In this document: positions 39,086-47,520 of the stretch, piece by piece
Numbering within the stretch: the stretch's first letter is position 1
Layout: the number at the start of each line of letters is the position of its first letter
Assembly (NCBI RefSeq): GCF_032921865.1
Contig: NZ_CP136684.1
Coordinates: 3,259,001-3,323,000 of the forward strand
Origin: Thalassospira lucentensis
GTDB lineage: Bacteria > Pseudomonadota > Alphaproteobacteria > Rhodospirillales > Thalassospiraceae
Direction: 5' to 3'
DNA: 64,000 nt
The notes under the pieces: generated by a model
The model's input: only the letters and a program-made list of their open reading frames with translations
The model's database searches: none
Told to the model about the DNA's origin: nothing
Made by a program: the position numbers and the translations under genes

Positions 39086-39799
39086 ATGACCTCTATTTCG
39101 GGATTCCTGGCGAATAGCTATTCCTATCTATCTTCGAATGCCGGGCAAAAATCGTCTGTTTCTTCGAAGTCGGATAATAGCCACGCATCGTCAGAAAAAG
39201 TGGCCGAGCAAGCCCAAACCAAGGACACGCCCGCTCCTGGATCTCTGGCAAGTGCAGCCGCAACTGCCCGCGCAAAGATTGATGCCGGCTATGCCAAGCT
39301 TGGTGTGACCGGTACCTCGCGTACAACGGCGGATGAATGGGACAGTATTGGTTTTCCGGATTTCGACCGTCAAATGCTTTATTCGGTTACAAGTAATGAA
39401 GGCGGCATGTTTACTGACGTGGAAGTCAACGCGGCCAAAAATGAAATAGCGAACAGAATTTCGGACATCATCAATGCAAACGATCCGCTTGCTGATAATG
39501 GTACAAAAGCGTATCGAGCCATTCTGGATTTTTATGATGCGGCAAGTGACGACGAAAAGGCATCTTTTGAATGGGCAATTGCGCGGGCTTCTGCGGAAAA
39601 ATCGTACGTCTTGAGTGGCGGGACGGAGAATGTCAGTACGGGCGACCGGGTTGTGGACAAGCTGGTCGAGGCCTGGGATCAGGTGATTGCCAGAGGCGGT
39701 ACTTCAAACGATTTTGCGAATATGCCGGCCTATCAAGAGGCGTTGACATGGTGGGCGCAGGATCACGGTGCCGCGCCGCGTTTCAGTTTTAACGTGTAA
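39086..39799 (+). CDS. Cysteine-free protein of unknown function
   Basis: 237 residues; not recognised. The N-terminus MTSISGFLANSYSYLSSNAG has no classical signal peptide, followed by a Ser/Lys/Ala-rich flexible stretch (about 20-60) and then a mostly helical acidic body (about 65-235) with DFDRQMLYSVTSNEGGMFTD and FYDAASDDEKASFEWAIARA. No Cys. A disordered Ser-rich head on a helical body is seen in proteins secreted by flagellar or type I systems, but this is only a resemblance. GAAGGGG precedes the ATG at 39086; a GTG at 39071 would add five residues. Single gene closed by a terminator, in a lower-GC zone. Confidence 0.7.
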   Translation: MTSISGFLANSYSYLSSNAGQKSSVSSKSDNSHASSEKVAEQAQTKDTPAPGSLASAAATARAKIDAGYAKLGVTGTSRTTADEWDSIGFPDFDRQMLYSVTSNEGGMFTDVEVNAAKNEIANRISDIINANDPLADNGTKAYRAILDFYDAASDDEKASFEWAIARASAEKSYVLSGGTENVSTGDRVVDKLVEAWDQVIARGGTSNDFANMPAYQEALTWWAQDHGAAPRFSFNV

Positions 39800-39807
39800 C
39801 GATAATG

Positions 39808-39842
39808 CAAAAGGCGCAGGTTCTATGCCTGCGCCTTTGGTC
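39808..39842. terminator. Bidirectional terminator
   Basis: Perfect stem AAAGGCGCAGG (39810-39820) / CCTGCGCCTTT (39828-39838) between the converging orphan and secreted-protein genes. Confidence 0.85.
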
Positions 39843-39860
39843 ATGAGATATTGGCTGTAC

Positions 39861-40328
39861 CTACTCGTCGACAGTCAGCGTTACACTGAACCCTCCGTTG
39901 GATCCGTTTGGTATTTCCCCGATATCCGGGAACGACGTCAAGGTGTACGTGCAATGTGCACCGCCGTATCGTGTGACATTCACTTGGGGGGCTCCCCAGC
40001 GGAATACTCCAAGGCTGAATGTGGTGAACCGTGAGACCACGAAGCGGCAACCAGCGCTGGACCCACTTTTCATGTACTGGATGCTACAAGAGTGAGCACT
40101 AGATGAAGTGCTTTGTAATGAAACCGTTGTTGTATTTCCGGCTGTAAGATTCGGGAACGAGTAGCTCGTGGCAGCACACCCGGCGGGTGAAGAGAAAGTT
40201 GCCGTATCGCTAAAATTGTTTTGAACGGTAACTACTGCGGTCGGGTTTGCAAGGGCGCTGCTAATCCCCAAAACAGAAACGGTTGCTGCTGCGGCAAGTG
40301 TCCGGCAGGTCTTCTTCATGGAAAACAT
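39861..40328 (-). CDS. Small secreted four-cysteine protein of unknown function
   Basis: 155 residues. Sec signal peptide (MKKTCRTLAAAATVSVLGIS, cleavage after SALA near residue 28), then about 127 mature residues rich in Ser, Thr, Gly and Asn, predicted all-beta. Four Cys in the mature part (AGCAATS, AHSCSIQ, AGCRFVV, AHCTYTL) could form two disulfides. No family recognised. AGGTGG lies four bases before the ATG at 40328. It is divergent from a complete tripartite exporter across 94 bases that hold an inverted repeat, so both may share control; whether it is cargo, sensor or immunity partner is unknown. Confidence 0.75.
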   Translation of the reverse strand: MFSMKKTCRTLAAAATVSVLGISSALANPTAVVTVQNNFSDTATFSSPAGCAATSYSFPNLTAGNTTTVSLQSTSSSAHSCSIQYMKSGSSAGCRFVVSRFTTFSLGVFRWGAPQVNVTRYGGAHCTYTLTSFPDIGEIPNGSNGGFSVTLTVDE

Positions 40329-40372
40329 ATTACCACCTGTATCTTATTGGTTGAAAAAGAGACTCGATGTGC

Positions 40373-40403
40373 GCACAATAAGAACTACAATCTTTAATTG
40401 TGC
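40373..40403. promoter_or_regulatory. Inverted repeat in divergent secreted-protein/exporter region
   Basis: GCACAAT (40373-40379) and ATTGTGC (40397-40403), perfect seven-base arms 17 bases apart, placed centrally between the two divergent starts. Confidence 0.45.
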
Positions 40404-40422
40404 TCGTGTCAATTGAAAATAA

Positions 40423-41127
40423 ATGAATATTATAAACGTAAAAAGAGTAGTTAAAAACTATCGTGAGGGGCAGCGCGTTTTGCGCATTCTGAGTGATGTC
40501 TCTCTGACCATCGGGCGTGGGGAGTTCTGTGCGCTTACCGGACCAAGCGGGTCTGGTAAGACAACTTTAATGAACATGATCGGTTTGCTGGATCGTCCAT
40601 CAGACGGAAAAATTTTGATAAATGGCACTGATACGACGGTATTGAATGCTGATGCGGCATCGAAGCTTCGCAGCAGGGTGATCGGTTTTGTGTTCCAGTC
40701 CTTTCATCTCCTGGCGCACTACACGGCATTGGACAATGTCGCCTTGCCCCTTGTTTACGCAGGTGTCGGGAAGAAGGAGAGGCGGGAACGTGCCGAGAGT
40801 TTGCTATTCGATGTCGGCTTGGCCGACCGAATGTATCATCGCCCGGGGGAGCTTTCCGGCGGGCAGCGGCAAAGGATCGCAATTGCCCGTGCGCTTGTCG
40901 GGACCCCGTCGCTTTTGCTGGCGGACGAACCCACGGGGAATTTAGACAGCCGGGCTGCAAATGACATCATGTCTATGCTTCTGCATCTGAATGAAACTCT
41001 TGGGCTGTCTGTCATAATTGTAACGCATGATCCTCTAATTGCCGGGCAATGTTCCCGAAAAATTACCATGCGTGATGGCAGAATTTTGGATGACGAGGCG
41101 TCTGAGCGCTTCGGTATGAAAAACTGA
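40423..41127 (+). CDS. MacB/LolD-type ABC exporter ATPase
   Basis: 234 residues, one ABC domain. Walker A GPSGSGKTT (about 38-46), Q-loop GFVFQSFHLLAHYTALDNVA with the MacB/LolD consensus, signature LSGGQRQRIAIARAL, Walker B LLADEPTGNLD and H-loop IVTHDPL. LolD/MacB-type ATPases drive mechanotransmission rather than passage through the membrane. Poor ribosome site (TTGAAAATAA before ATG). Shares one base with the permease start (TGATG). Codons are more AT-rich than in flanking genes. Confidence 0.92.
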   Translation: MNIINVKRVVKNYREGQRVLRILSDVSLTIGRGEFCALTGPSGSGKTTLMNMIGLLDRPSDGKILINGTDTTVLNADAASKLRSRVIGFVFQSFHLLAHYTALDNVALPLVYAGVGKKERRERAESLLFDVGLADRMYHRPGELSGGQRQRIAIARALVGTPSLLLADEPTGNLDSRAANDIMSMLLHLNETLGLSVIIVTHDPLIAGQCSRKITMRDGRILDDEASERFGMKN

Positions 41128-42326
41128 TGGCGGCAAACGAATTGACCGTCTTTCGAGAGGTGATACTGGAAGTTGCCGGAAACCTGACATTGTTAAAAGG
41201 CAGAACGTTTCTAGCGTTGCTTGGCATTGTCATCGGTACGGCAGCAGTTATCACGATGCTTCATCTGGGGCATAACGCGAGGGAAGCAGCTCTGCGTCAG
41301 TTTGAGACCTTGGGCATGGATCAGGTGATGATGCAGCCGATATCGGAGGGCAGCACCGTCCCTGATATCTCTTTGGCGGTGGTAACCGGGCTTCCAAATC
41401 AAAAGATCGGAATTAGCAAAGTGGCGGCGATGGTTCAGTCCGGAACGTCAATCCGTTTTGGTGGCGTACAGATTCAAGCCATGGTGCTTGCAGCTACCGA
41501 GGAAGTATATTCCATCGGGAAGATTGATCTTTTGCAAGGCCGTCGCACATCCGATCTGGATGGCGCAAATTTATTTGCTGTGATTGGCGCTGGAATTGCA
41601 TCGGAAATGAAAAACGTATCGGGCCTTCCGGTGATCTCAGGAGACAAGATACGTGTCGGTTCCCAAGTTCTGACAATTATCGGTTTTCTGAACGAGGCGG
41701 TGACCAGTCCGATACTCGGTGTCGACTTCAATAGGTCCATCATTGTCCCGTTTGCGGCTGCACGCAGGTTGTTGCCCTCAGCCAGTATTAGCGGCGTGGC
41801 GGCACTTCTTGCACCCGGATCGGATGATACTCAAACGGCTAAGGCCGTTGCGGAATATTTTGATAGACGCATGCCTGACGGGACGATGCAGGTGAGAACC
41901 GCGCATCAACTGATTGACAATATTGACAGGCAAATGGGCATTTATGCGGCACTGATCCTAGGCATTGGTGCGGTCTCCTTGGTGGTAGGGGGCGTGGGGA
42001 TCATGAACGTTATGCTTATGAGTGTCCTGGAGCGCCGTCAGGAAATCGGGTTGCGGATTGCTCTTGGTGCGCGGCGTGGACATATCCGTTTGATGTTTTT
42101 GTGCGAGGCACTGATTCTGTCGTTCGTTGGAAGTGCCATGGGTACTCTTGTGGGCTATTTGACCGGATGGATATTTGCCACCGGTTCGGGATGGCGGTTC
42201 GAACCTGCACCTATGACATTACCTGTAGGCGTTGGGATGGCTATTGTGGTTGGGCTTTTCTTTGGCATTTACCCCGCTATGCGTGCAGCTCGTCTTGATC
42301 CAGCAGTTGCTCTTAGGGGCGAATGA
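41127..42326 (+). CDS. MacB-type permease (MacB_PCD-FtsX)
   Basis: 399 residues with the four-helix MacB/FtsX topology: helix 1 (FLALLGIVIGTAAVITMLHL, about 31-50), a periplasmic MacB_PCD domain (about 55-265), and three C-terminal helices with GIMNVMLMSVLERRQEIGLR and IALGARRGHIRLMFLCEA, the hallmark cytoplasmic coupling segment. Separate ATPase and permease, as in DevCA or LolCDE, not fused as in MacB. Overlaps its neighbours on both sides. Confidence 0.92.
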   Translation: MAANELTVFREVILEVAGNLTLLKGRTFLALLGIVIGTAAVITMLHLGHNAREAALRQFETLGMDQVMMQPISEGSTVPDISLAVVTGLPNQKIGISKVAAMVQSGTSIRFGGVQIQAMVLAATEEVYSIGKIDLLQGRRTSDLDGANLFAVIGAGIASEMKNVSGLPVISGDKIRVGSQVLTIIGFLNEAVTSPILGVDFNRSIIVPFAAARRLLPSASISGVAALLAPGSDDTQTAKAVAEYFDRRMPDGTMQVRTAHQLIDNIDRQMGIYAALILGIGAVSLVVGGVGIMNVMLMSVLERRQEIGLRIALGARRGHIRLMFLCEALILSFVGSAMGTLVGYLTGWIFATGSGWRFEPAPMTLPVGVGMAIVVGLFFGIYPAMRAARLDPAVALRGE

Positions 42327-43762
42327 TGCAGTGGGTTTTGATTTTTTTGACGATACTGCTGTTTTTGCCCGAAACGGTAATGAGTGAAACGCAGGGAAGC
42401 GTTTTCAATGAGCCTCAGTCTGAGGAAACATCGCTTACGTTGGCAGATGCTGTCTTTCTGGGGGTGCGGGACAATAGAACTATAAAAAGTGCCTATATTG
42501 ATCGTGTCATTCAGAAATTCGATCTCCGTGTAGCAGAAGACCAGTTTACGCCGCAAATGAACGTATCGGGCGAGGTTGCCAGAAGTCGTATCGGAAACGC
42601 GGAGAATACAGCGTTCGATGTTTCGCCCGGTGTTACGCTCGAAACCAGAACAGGAGCTGTTTTTAATTTTATCTGGAACAATCAAGCGGAGCTTGATGAA
42701 GGAAGTCGAACACTTACCTCGGCACTTGAGGTCGGCGCAGAGCAACCGCTTTTGCGAGGGGCGGGTTCCGATGTTGTGACAGCACCGCTGCGTCAGGCCC
42801 GTTTGGGGGAGAAGGTCAATCAGTTACGACTGAAGGCGACCATAGCCGAAACAGTTGGAAATATTATCTTTGCCCATCGGGATTTGCTGCTTGCGCAGGA
42901 AGAATTGGCACTTGTGCAAAATGCAGTTTCACGTGCTGAAGACTTATTGAATATCAACCGCACTCTTATCGCATCCGGGCGGATGGCGGCAATGGATGCC
43001 GTCCAGACCGAGGCCGATCTGGAGGCGCAAAAGCTCAGACTCCTACAAGTTCGTCAGAGACGCGAAATGGCCCGTATTGCCTTGCTTGATCTTCTTAATC
43101 TTGAATTAGGCAGCAATATCGCCGCTATTGAAGCGCCCACACCTCAAAAGGTCGATAGCAGCGATATAGACAATCTGCTTCGTATTGCTCTTGATAAAAG
43201 GCAGGATTATCTGGGCCAGCTTCTTGTTGTTCAGCAGAGCCGCCTTGGCGTGGTTATTGCCGAGAATGAGCAGCTTTGGGATATCTCGTTATTCGGGCGG
43301 GGGCGATTGGGACGAGAGTGGGTGGATGATCGTTCAAATGATAATATTTCTGATGTGACGGCTGGATTAAGGTTTTCCATTCCGGTTAACGATCTTTCCA
43401 GGCGCCAGAGGCTGGTGCAGGCGGACACCAGTCAAAAAAGCGCGGAACTGCAATTGATGAATATTCGTGCTGGTATTGAAGCCCAAGTTCGGACGAGTTC
43501 TTCCGAAGTTGATCTTTTGTGGCGACAGCTTACGGTTGCCAAGCGTTCACATGAGCTAGCCTCGCAGGCCATCGAAATTGAAAAAATGAAATTGAATGCC
43601 GGGCGGTCGACAACCTTTCAGGTTCGCTTGCTGGAAGACAGTTTGCGCCAGAGTGAGAACCAGTTGCTTGCAGCGCGAATTGGATATTTGAACGCCTTGA
43701 CCAGACTTGATCTGCAGTTGGGAACAACACTTGATACCTGGCAAATTGTACTAAGTGATTGA
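42323..43762 (+). CDS. TolC-like outer membrane efflux protein
   Basis: 479 residues. Signal peptide (WVLIFLTILLFLPETVMS) followed by two OEP repeats of long helices and short beta strands (about 35-240 and 265-470), for example LTLADAVFLGVRDNRTIKSA and KLNAGRSTTFQVRLLEDSLR. Forms the trimeric exit duct. An outer-membrane partner inside the operon means the exporter does not rely on a housekeeping TolC. Start ATGATG overlaps the permease stop. Confidence 0.88.
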   Translation: MMQWVLIFLTILLFLPETVMSETQGSVFNEPQSEETSLTLADAVFLGVRDNRTIKSAYIDRVIQKFDLRVAEDQFTPQMNVSGEVARSRIGNAENTAFDVSPGVTLETRTGAVFNFIWNNQAELDEGSRTLTSALEVGAEQPLLRGAGSDVVTAPLRQARLGEKVNQLRLKATIAETVGNIIFAHRDLLLAQEELALVQNAVSRAEDLLNINRTLIASGRMAAMDAVQTEADLEAQKLRLLQVRQRREMARIALLDLLNLELGSNIAAIEAPTPQKVDSSDIDNLLRIALDKRQDYLGQLLVVQQSRLGVVIAENEQLWDISLFGRGRLGREWVDDRSNDNISDVTAGLRFSIPVNDLSRRQRLVQADTSQKSAELQLMNIRAGIEAQVRTSSSEVDLLWRQLTVAKRSHELASQAIEIEKMKLNAGRSTTFQVRLLEDSLRQSENQLLAARIGYLNALTRLDLQLGTTLDTWQIVLSD

Positions 43763-45101
43763 GTTGGTGGCAATGCATCCTGCGGATCCAAAGAACGTCA
43801 AGAATAAACGGAAAAAGAACAACCTTATGCAGTCTTTGCGTGGTGGGAAGATATGGCTTGTGATGATTTTCGGCGTTTTGGCGCTTTGTCTCGCCGGAAT
43901 TATCCGGTTTTTCCCATCTTCCGAAACGATCCAATCCGAGCCTGCAGAACCGGTAACGGGGGAAGAATGGATTACAGTCAGCGCCCAAGAAAAAACTTTG
44001 CAATTGGATATAAACGGCACGATTGCCGCCGGAAAGTCTTCTGTCATTACAGCACCGTTTGACGGCGTGATACGTCAAAGTTCGGTGAAGATGGGGGATC
44101 ATGTCGAAGTTGGCGACATCCTTTTGGTCATGGATACGACCGAAATCATGCGTCATTATAGAGATGCGCAAGCGGCTTTTTTAAAGGCATCTATGGCCGT
44201 TGACGTTTTGGAAAATTGGGATGAGAGTTCCGATGTTCTGCGAGCCAAACGGAGGGCTGAAACGGCAGAGGCATCACTTGCTTCTTTGGAACAGCAGGTT
44301 GTGGAGCTTAAAAGACTTCTTGATTTGGGAATTATTCCCCGCAATGAGTATGAGGGAATCGTCCAGAGGCGTGATACGGAGCGTGCTGCCGTTGAGGGGG
44401 CAAAGGAAGAATTGGCTGTTATGAAGGCACGAGGAGATCAAGACGACAGATTTCTGGCGCAACTTGAACTTCAGAATGCTGAAGCCACTCTTCAAGACCT
44501 TGATCGACAACTGGAAAATACGAGGATTGTAGCCGAATTTCCTGGTATCGTTGTGCGCCCGCCAATTGATGAGGAAACACGCTTACGGGTTTCGCTGGAT
44601 ACGGGAGCGCATGTGACCAAGGGTACTGCCCTGTTTTCTATTGCGGATACCAGTAGTTTTGTGGTGACGGGCACCGTTGATGAAATTGATGTCAATCGTG
44701 TAAAGCCGGGGCAACGGGTAATCATCACAAGTGATGTCTTTCCGGGGCAGGAAATTAGCGGAAAAATTATCAGTGTAAGCGCCGAAGCCAGTCATGATGG
44801 AAATGGCAGTCGTATACCGTCTTTCCAGGTTTCTGGCGCATTTTCCGTCGATGACAAGAACTTACATCATGCCGTCCGTATTGGTATGTCCGCTCGTATG
44901 TCTATTGAGACCCACACAAATACAGAGTCCATTATCATTCCACCCTCTGCGGTTATGCGATCTGCTGACGACTATCAGGCAAGAATACGTCGAGACGGCC
45001 AAGTCATGACGGTTCGTATCGTTTTAGGAAAGGCATTTCCATCCGGACTGGAAGTGCTGTCTGGTTTGATGAACGGTGACGAAGTGCAAATATTGCACTA
45101 A
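43755..45101 (+). CDS. HlyD/MacA-family periplasmic adaptor
   Basis: About 448 residues. Basic cytoplasmic head (KNVKNKRKKNN), membrane anchor IWLVMIFGVLALCLAGIIRF (about 33-52), lipoyl half-motif GTIAAGKSSVITAPFDGVIR, a long coiled-coil hairpin (about 125-255), second lipoyl half, beta barrel (DEIDVNRVKPGQRVIITSDV) and membrane-proximal domain. Links the permease to the outer-membrane protein. A GTG at 43755 overlaps the previous stop; an ATG at 43773 is an equally good start. Last gene of the four-gene exporter operon; no clear terminator follows. Confidence 0.9.
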   Translation: MIELVAMHPADPKNVKNKRKKNNLMQSLRGGKIWLVMIFGVLALCLAGIIRFFPSSETIQSEPAEPVTGEEWITVSAQEKTLQLDINGTIAAGKSSVITAPFDGVIRQSSVKMGDHVEVGDILLVMDTTEIMRHYRDAQAAFLKASMAVDVLENWDESSDVLRAKRRAETAEASLASLEQQVVELKRLLDLGIIPRNEYEGIVQRRDTERAAVEGAKEELAVMKARGDQDDRFLAQLELQNAEATLQDLDRQLENTRIVAEFPGIVVRPPIDEETRLRVSLDTGAHVTKGTALFSIADTSSFVVTGTVDEIDVNRVKPGQRVIITSDVFPGQEISGKIISVSAEASHDGNGSRIPSFQVSGAFSVDDKNLHHAVRIGMSARMSIETHTNTESIIIPPSAVMRSADDYQARIRRDGQVMTVRIVLGKAFPSGLEVLSGLMNGDEVQILH

Positions 45102-45247
45102 TGAGAAAAGGGACGCCCATTCTTACTGATTGGCATGTTGGGATTAAACCTATTCCTTAACCCCTAATCTATCCACTTGCTCAAACTCCTGCAGATTGTT
45201 CGTGACCAGAAGTATATATGCGCGAAAGCGGAGCCTGTGGCGCGATG

Positions 45248-45270
45248 GACCCCCGCCTGCGCGGGGGTGA
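45248..45270. repeat. REP-like hairpin, single copy
   Basis: CCCCCGC-CTGC-GCGGGGG followed by GTGACGGG, a variant of the ATTCCCGC-loop-GCGGGAAT family found elsewhere in the window. Lies in the 287-bp gap before the patatin gene, which otherwise shows nothing. Confidence 0.7.
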
Positions 45271-45388
45271 CGGGTGGGGTTCGTGTTTATATCTCCGCCT
45301 TTTAACCCTTCCAAACTGGTAATTCTTCGCATGTGCAACATATCATGAGGGTGGGCGTGGCCCGCGAGTGATGTGCGCAGGAGTTGGC

Positions 45389-46468
45389 ATGAGCGAGAGT
45401 GCGAAGAAGTCGACGGCGAAGAGCAAAACCAACGGCAACGGGAACGGCAAGGCCAAGAAGCCGCGCAAGCATATCAGTCTGGCGTTGCAGGGCGGCGGGT
45501 CGCATGGGGCGTTTACGTGGGGCGTTCTGGACCGGCTGCTTGAGGATGAGGAAATCACGGTTGAGGCGATTTCCGGGACCTCGGCCGGGGCGATGAATGC
45601 CGCGGTGGTGACGTCGGGCTTTGCCAAGGGGGGCTATGAGGGTGCGCGGATGGACCTTGAGACATTCTGGCGCGCGGTATCGGAAGCCGCCCGGTTCAGC
45701 CCGCTTCAGCGCAGCCCGATTGATATCCTGTTTGGCAACTGGTCGCTTGAAAACTCGCTGGCTTATATGTGGCTTGATATGAGTGCGCGGGTGTTTTCGC
45801 CCTATGACCTGAACCCGGCGGGGGATAATCCGCTGGCCGCGATCTTGAACGAGGTTGTCGATTTCAGGGCGCTGAATGAGAGCCCGGCCAAGCTTTTTGT
45901 CACCGCGACCAATGTTGAAACCGGGCAGGGGCGGGTGTTTCGCAACCCCGATATCACGGTCGATGTGCTGCTGGCGTCGGCCTGTCTGCCGACGATTTAC
46001 AAGGCGATTGAGATTGACGGGGTGCCGTATTGGGATGGCGGATATTCCGGCAATCCGAGCCTGGGGCCGCTGGTGCGCGAGTGCGGATCGGATGATACGG
46101 TTCTGGTGCAGATCAATCCGGTCAAACGGCCCGGTGTGCCGAAAACATCGCGCGAGATTGCCAATCGCCTGAACGAGGTATCGTTCAATAGCAGCCTGAT
46201 GAAAGAGCTTCGGATGATTTCGATCCTGCGAAAGGACATGCCCGACCATGCGTGCGAAGCCAGCAAATGGGGGGCGATGCGGATGCATTGCATCGCAAGC
46301 GATGTGATGCTGGAGCTTGATCAATCCTCCAAACTCAATGCCGAGTGGGATTTCATGACCATGCTGCGCGACAAGGGGCGCGAGGCGGCGGCGAAGTTTT
46401 TGCGCAAGCATCGGCGCGATATTGGCGAGCGGCCGACACTGGACCTTGATCTGTTTGCGCCGGATTGA
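45389..46468 (+). CDS. Patatin-like phospholipase
   Basis: 359 residues. A Lys/Asn/Gly-rich head (about 1-32) precedes the patatin domain: oxyanion GGGSHGAFTWGVL (about 40-52), nucleophile GTSAG (about 68-72) and the catalytic Asp in YWDGGYSGNP (about 217-226). Bacterial patatins of this size are cytoplasmic or membrane-associated lipid acyl hydrolases, and several act in PHB granule binding; substrate unknown here. AGGAG five to six bases before the ATG at 45389 decides the start. Confidence 0.9.
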   Translation: MSESAKKSTAKSKTNGNGNGKAKKPRKHISLALQGGGSHGAFTWGVLDRLLEDEEITVEAISGTSAGAMNAAVVTSGFAKGGYEGARMDLETFWRAVSEAARFSPLQRSPIDILFGNWSLENSLAYMWLDMSARVFSPYDLNPAGDNPLAAILNEVVDFRALNESPAKLFVTATNVETGQGRVFRNPDITVDVLLASACLPTIYKAIEIDGVPYWDGGYSGNPSLGPLVRECGSDDTVLVQINPVKRPGVPKTSREIANRLNEVSFNSSLMKELRMISILRKDMPDHACEASKWGAMRMHCIASDVMLELDQSSKLNAEWDFMTMLRDKGREAAAKFLRKHRRDIGERPTLDLDLFAPD

Positions 46469-46504
46469 CGGGGAATTTGGCGGGGTTTGAGGATGTGGCA
46501 CGAA

Positions 46505-46680
46505 AGGCTGGATTCCCGCGTGCGCGGGAATGACAGTGTTGGGTAATGTTTTTCCATCCGTTCGTCACTCCCGCGGAGGCGGGAGTCCATGGGGCTGCGG
46601 GCTCGGTGGCGGGTTTGAGGATGCGGCACGAAGTACTGGATTCCCGCCTGCGCGGGAATGACGGGGGTGTGTGGTTTGGC
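46505..46680. repeat. Composite REP element, copy A
   Basis: Three hairpins: ATTCCCGC-type at 46512-46531, the opposite-type ACTCCCGC-GGAG-GCGGGAGT at 46567-46586, and ATTCCCGC-CTGC-GCGGGAAT at 46640-46659. The 112 bases 46551-46662 are close to 60078-60189. Resembles a BIME-like pair of facing REPs. It fills most of the 337-bp gap between patatin and cupredoxin-like genes. Confidence 0.85.
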
Positions 46681-46805
46681 GGGCTTGTTTTGTGGCGCCG
46701 GGCGGTTCCTCTCGCGCTGCTCGCCAAGCTGTGATCGGGGCTTGATTTCCGATTATCGACAAAGCCGTTTACACCGGATGGAAAGATCAATCCGGAGATA
46801 AGCAG

Positions 46806-47276
46806 ATGTTGAAATCGGTTGTTATGGGCGGCGGGATTGCGATGGCGATGCTGGCGGGGTTTGCCGCCCCGTCGCAGGCCGCCCCAAAGGTTATCGAAAT
46901 CACCCAGGTGCCCTGCCAGTTTCTGGAGCCCGAGGGCACCAACCATCATTACACCAGCACCAAGAAAGCCGATTGCGTCGCGATCAACAAGGAAAGCGGT
47001 GATCAGCGCGTGCAAAAGGCCGGCGAGATGACGCTGGCCCCCGGTGATTACATTTTCCGGGTCGCCAATGATGGTGTTCCCTATGAGGTCGGTTTCTGGC
47101 TGCGGGACAAGGATTACGACTGGACCGACAAGATCCTGAGCCAGAAGATTTCGGTGTCGGGCGGTGGCCTGTTGCAGGGCAAGACCAAGGATTATGCCGT
47201 TACGCTTGAGCCCGGTGAGTATCTTTATAGCTGCCCGCTTAATACCACGCCGAATTACAGGCTTGTGGTGAAGTAA
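46806..47276 (+). CDS. Periplasmic cupredoxin-like protein
   Basis: 156 residues. Sec signal MLKSVVMGGGIAMAMLAGF...PSQA (cleavage about residue 25), then a beta-sandwich that reads like a cupredoxin: VIEITQVPCQFLEPEG, LAPGDYIFRVANDGVPYEVG and a C-terminal YLYSCPLNTTPNYRLVV where blue copper proteins have Cys-x-x-His...Met. The Cys is kept, but the expected His and Met are not, and an HH pair occurs earlier (GTNHHYTS). It may bind metal in another way or be a structural relative. GGAGA precedes the ATG. Confidence 0.65.
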   Translation: MLKSVVMGGGIAMAMLAGFAAPSQAAPKVIEITQVPCQFLEPEGTNHHYTSTKKADCVAINKESGDQRVQKAGEMTLAPGDYIFRVANDGVPYEVGFWLRDKDYDWTDKILSQKISVSGGGLLQGKTKDYAVTLEPGEYLYSCPLNTTPNYRLVVK

Positions 47277-47373
47277 CGATTTTTTGCCTCCTCCCTGAAA
47301 AACTGATTGGCAGGTTTCCCGTCTCCCCCCTGATCAGATGATCTGTGACGATCCATGGTGATCTGCCGACCTG

Positions 47374-47409
47374 ACCCGCATGTGCCCCCACACATGCGGG
47401 TTTCTTTTT
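47374..47409 (+). terminator. Terminator after cupredoxin-like gene
   Basis: Perfect stem ACCCGCATGTG / CACATGCGGGT, loop CCCCCA, then TTCTTTTT. Confidence 0.85.
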
Positions 47410-47457
47410 GGGCGGGTTTCTTTTGGGCGGGTTTCTTTTTTGCGGGTTTTCTTTGTT
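47397..47457. repeat. Four tandem 14-16-bp units
   Basis: GCGGGTTTCTTTTTGG-like unit repeated about four times directly after the terminator stem, the last copies slightly changed. Looks like slipped-strand expansion of the terminator's 3' arm and T-tail. Confidence 0.7.
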
Positions 47458-47520
47458 TGCGCGAGGTAAGGCGCAGGCGTAGTCTGAGCCCCGCCATCAT
47501 CAACAACGCCCCGGATCGAG

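Noticed and set aside
45250..45267. REP hairpins considered as CRISPR-like repeats
   Set aside because: Spacing is irregular, orientation alternates and there are no uniform spacers or cas genes.
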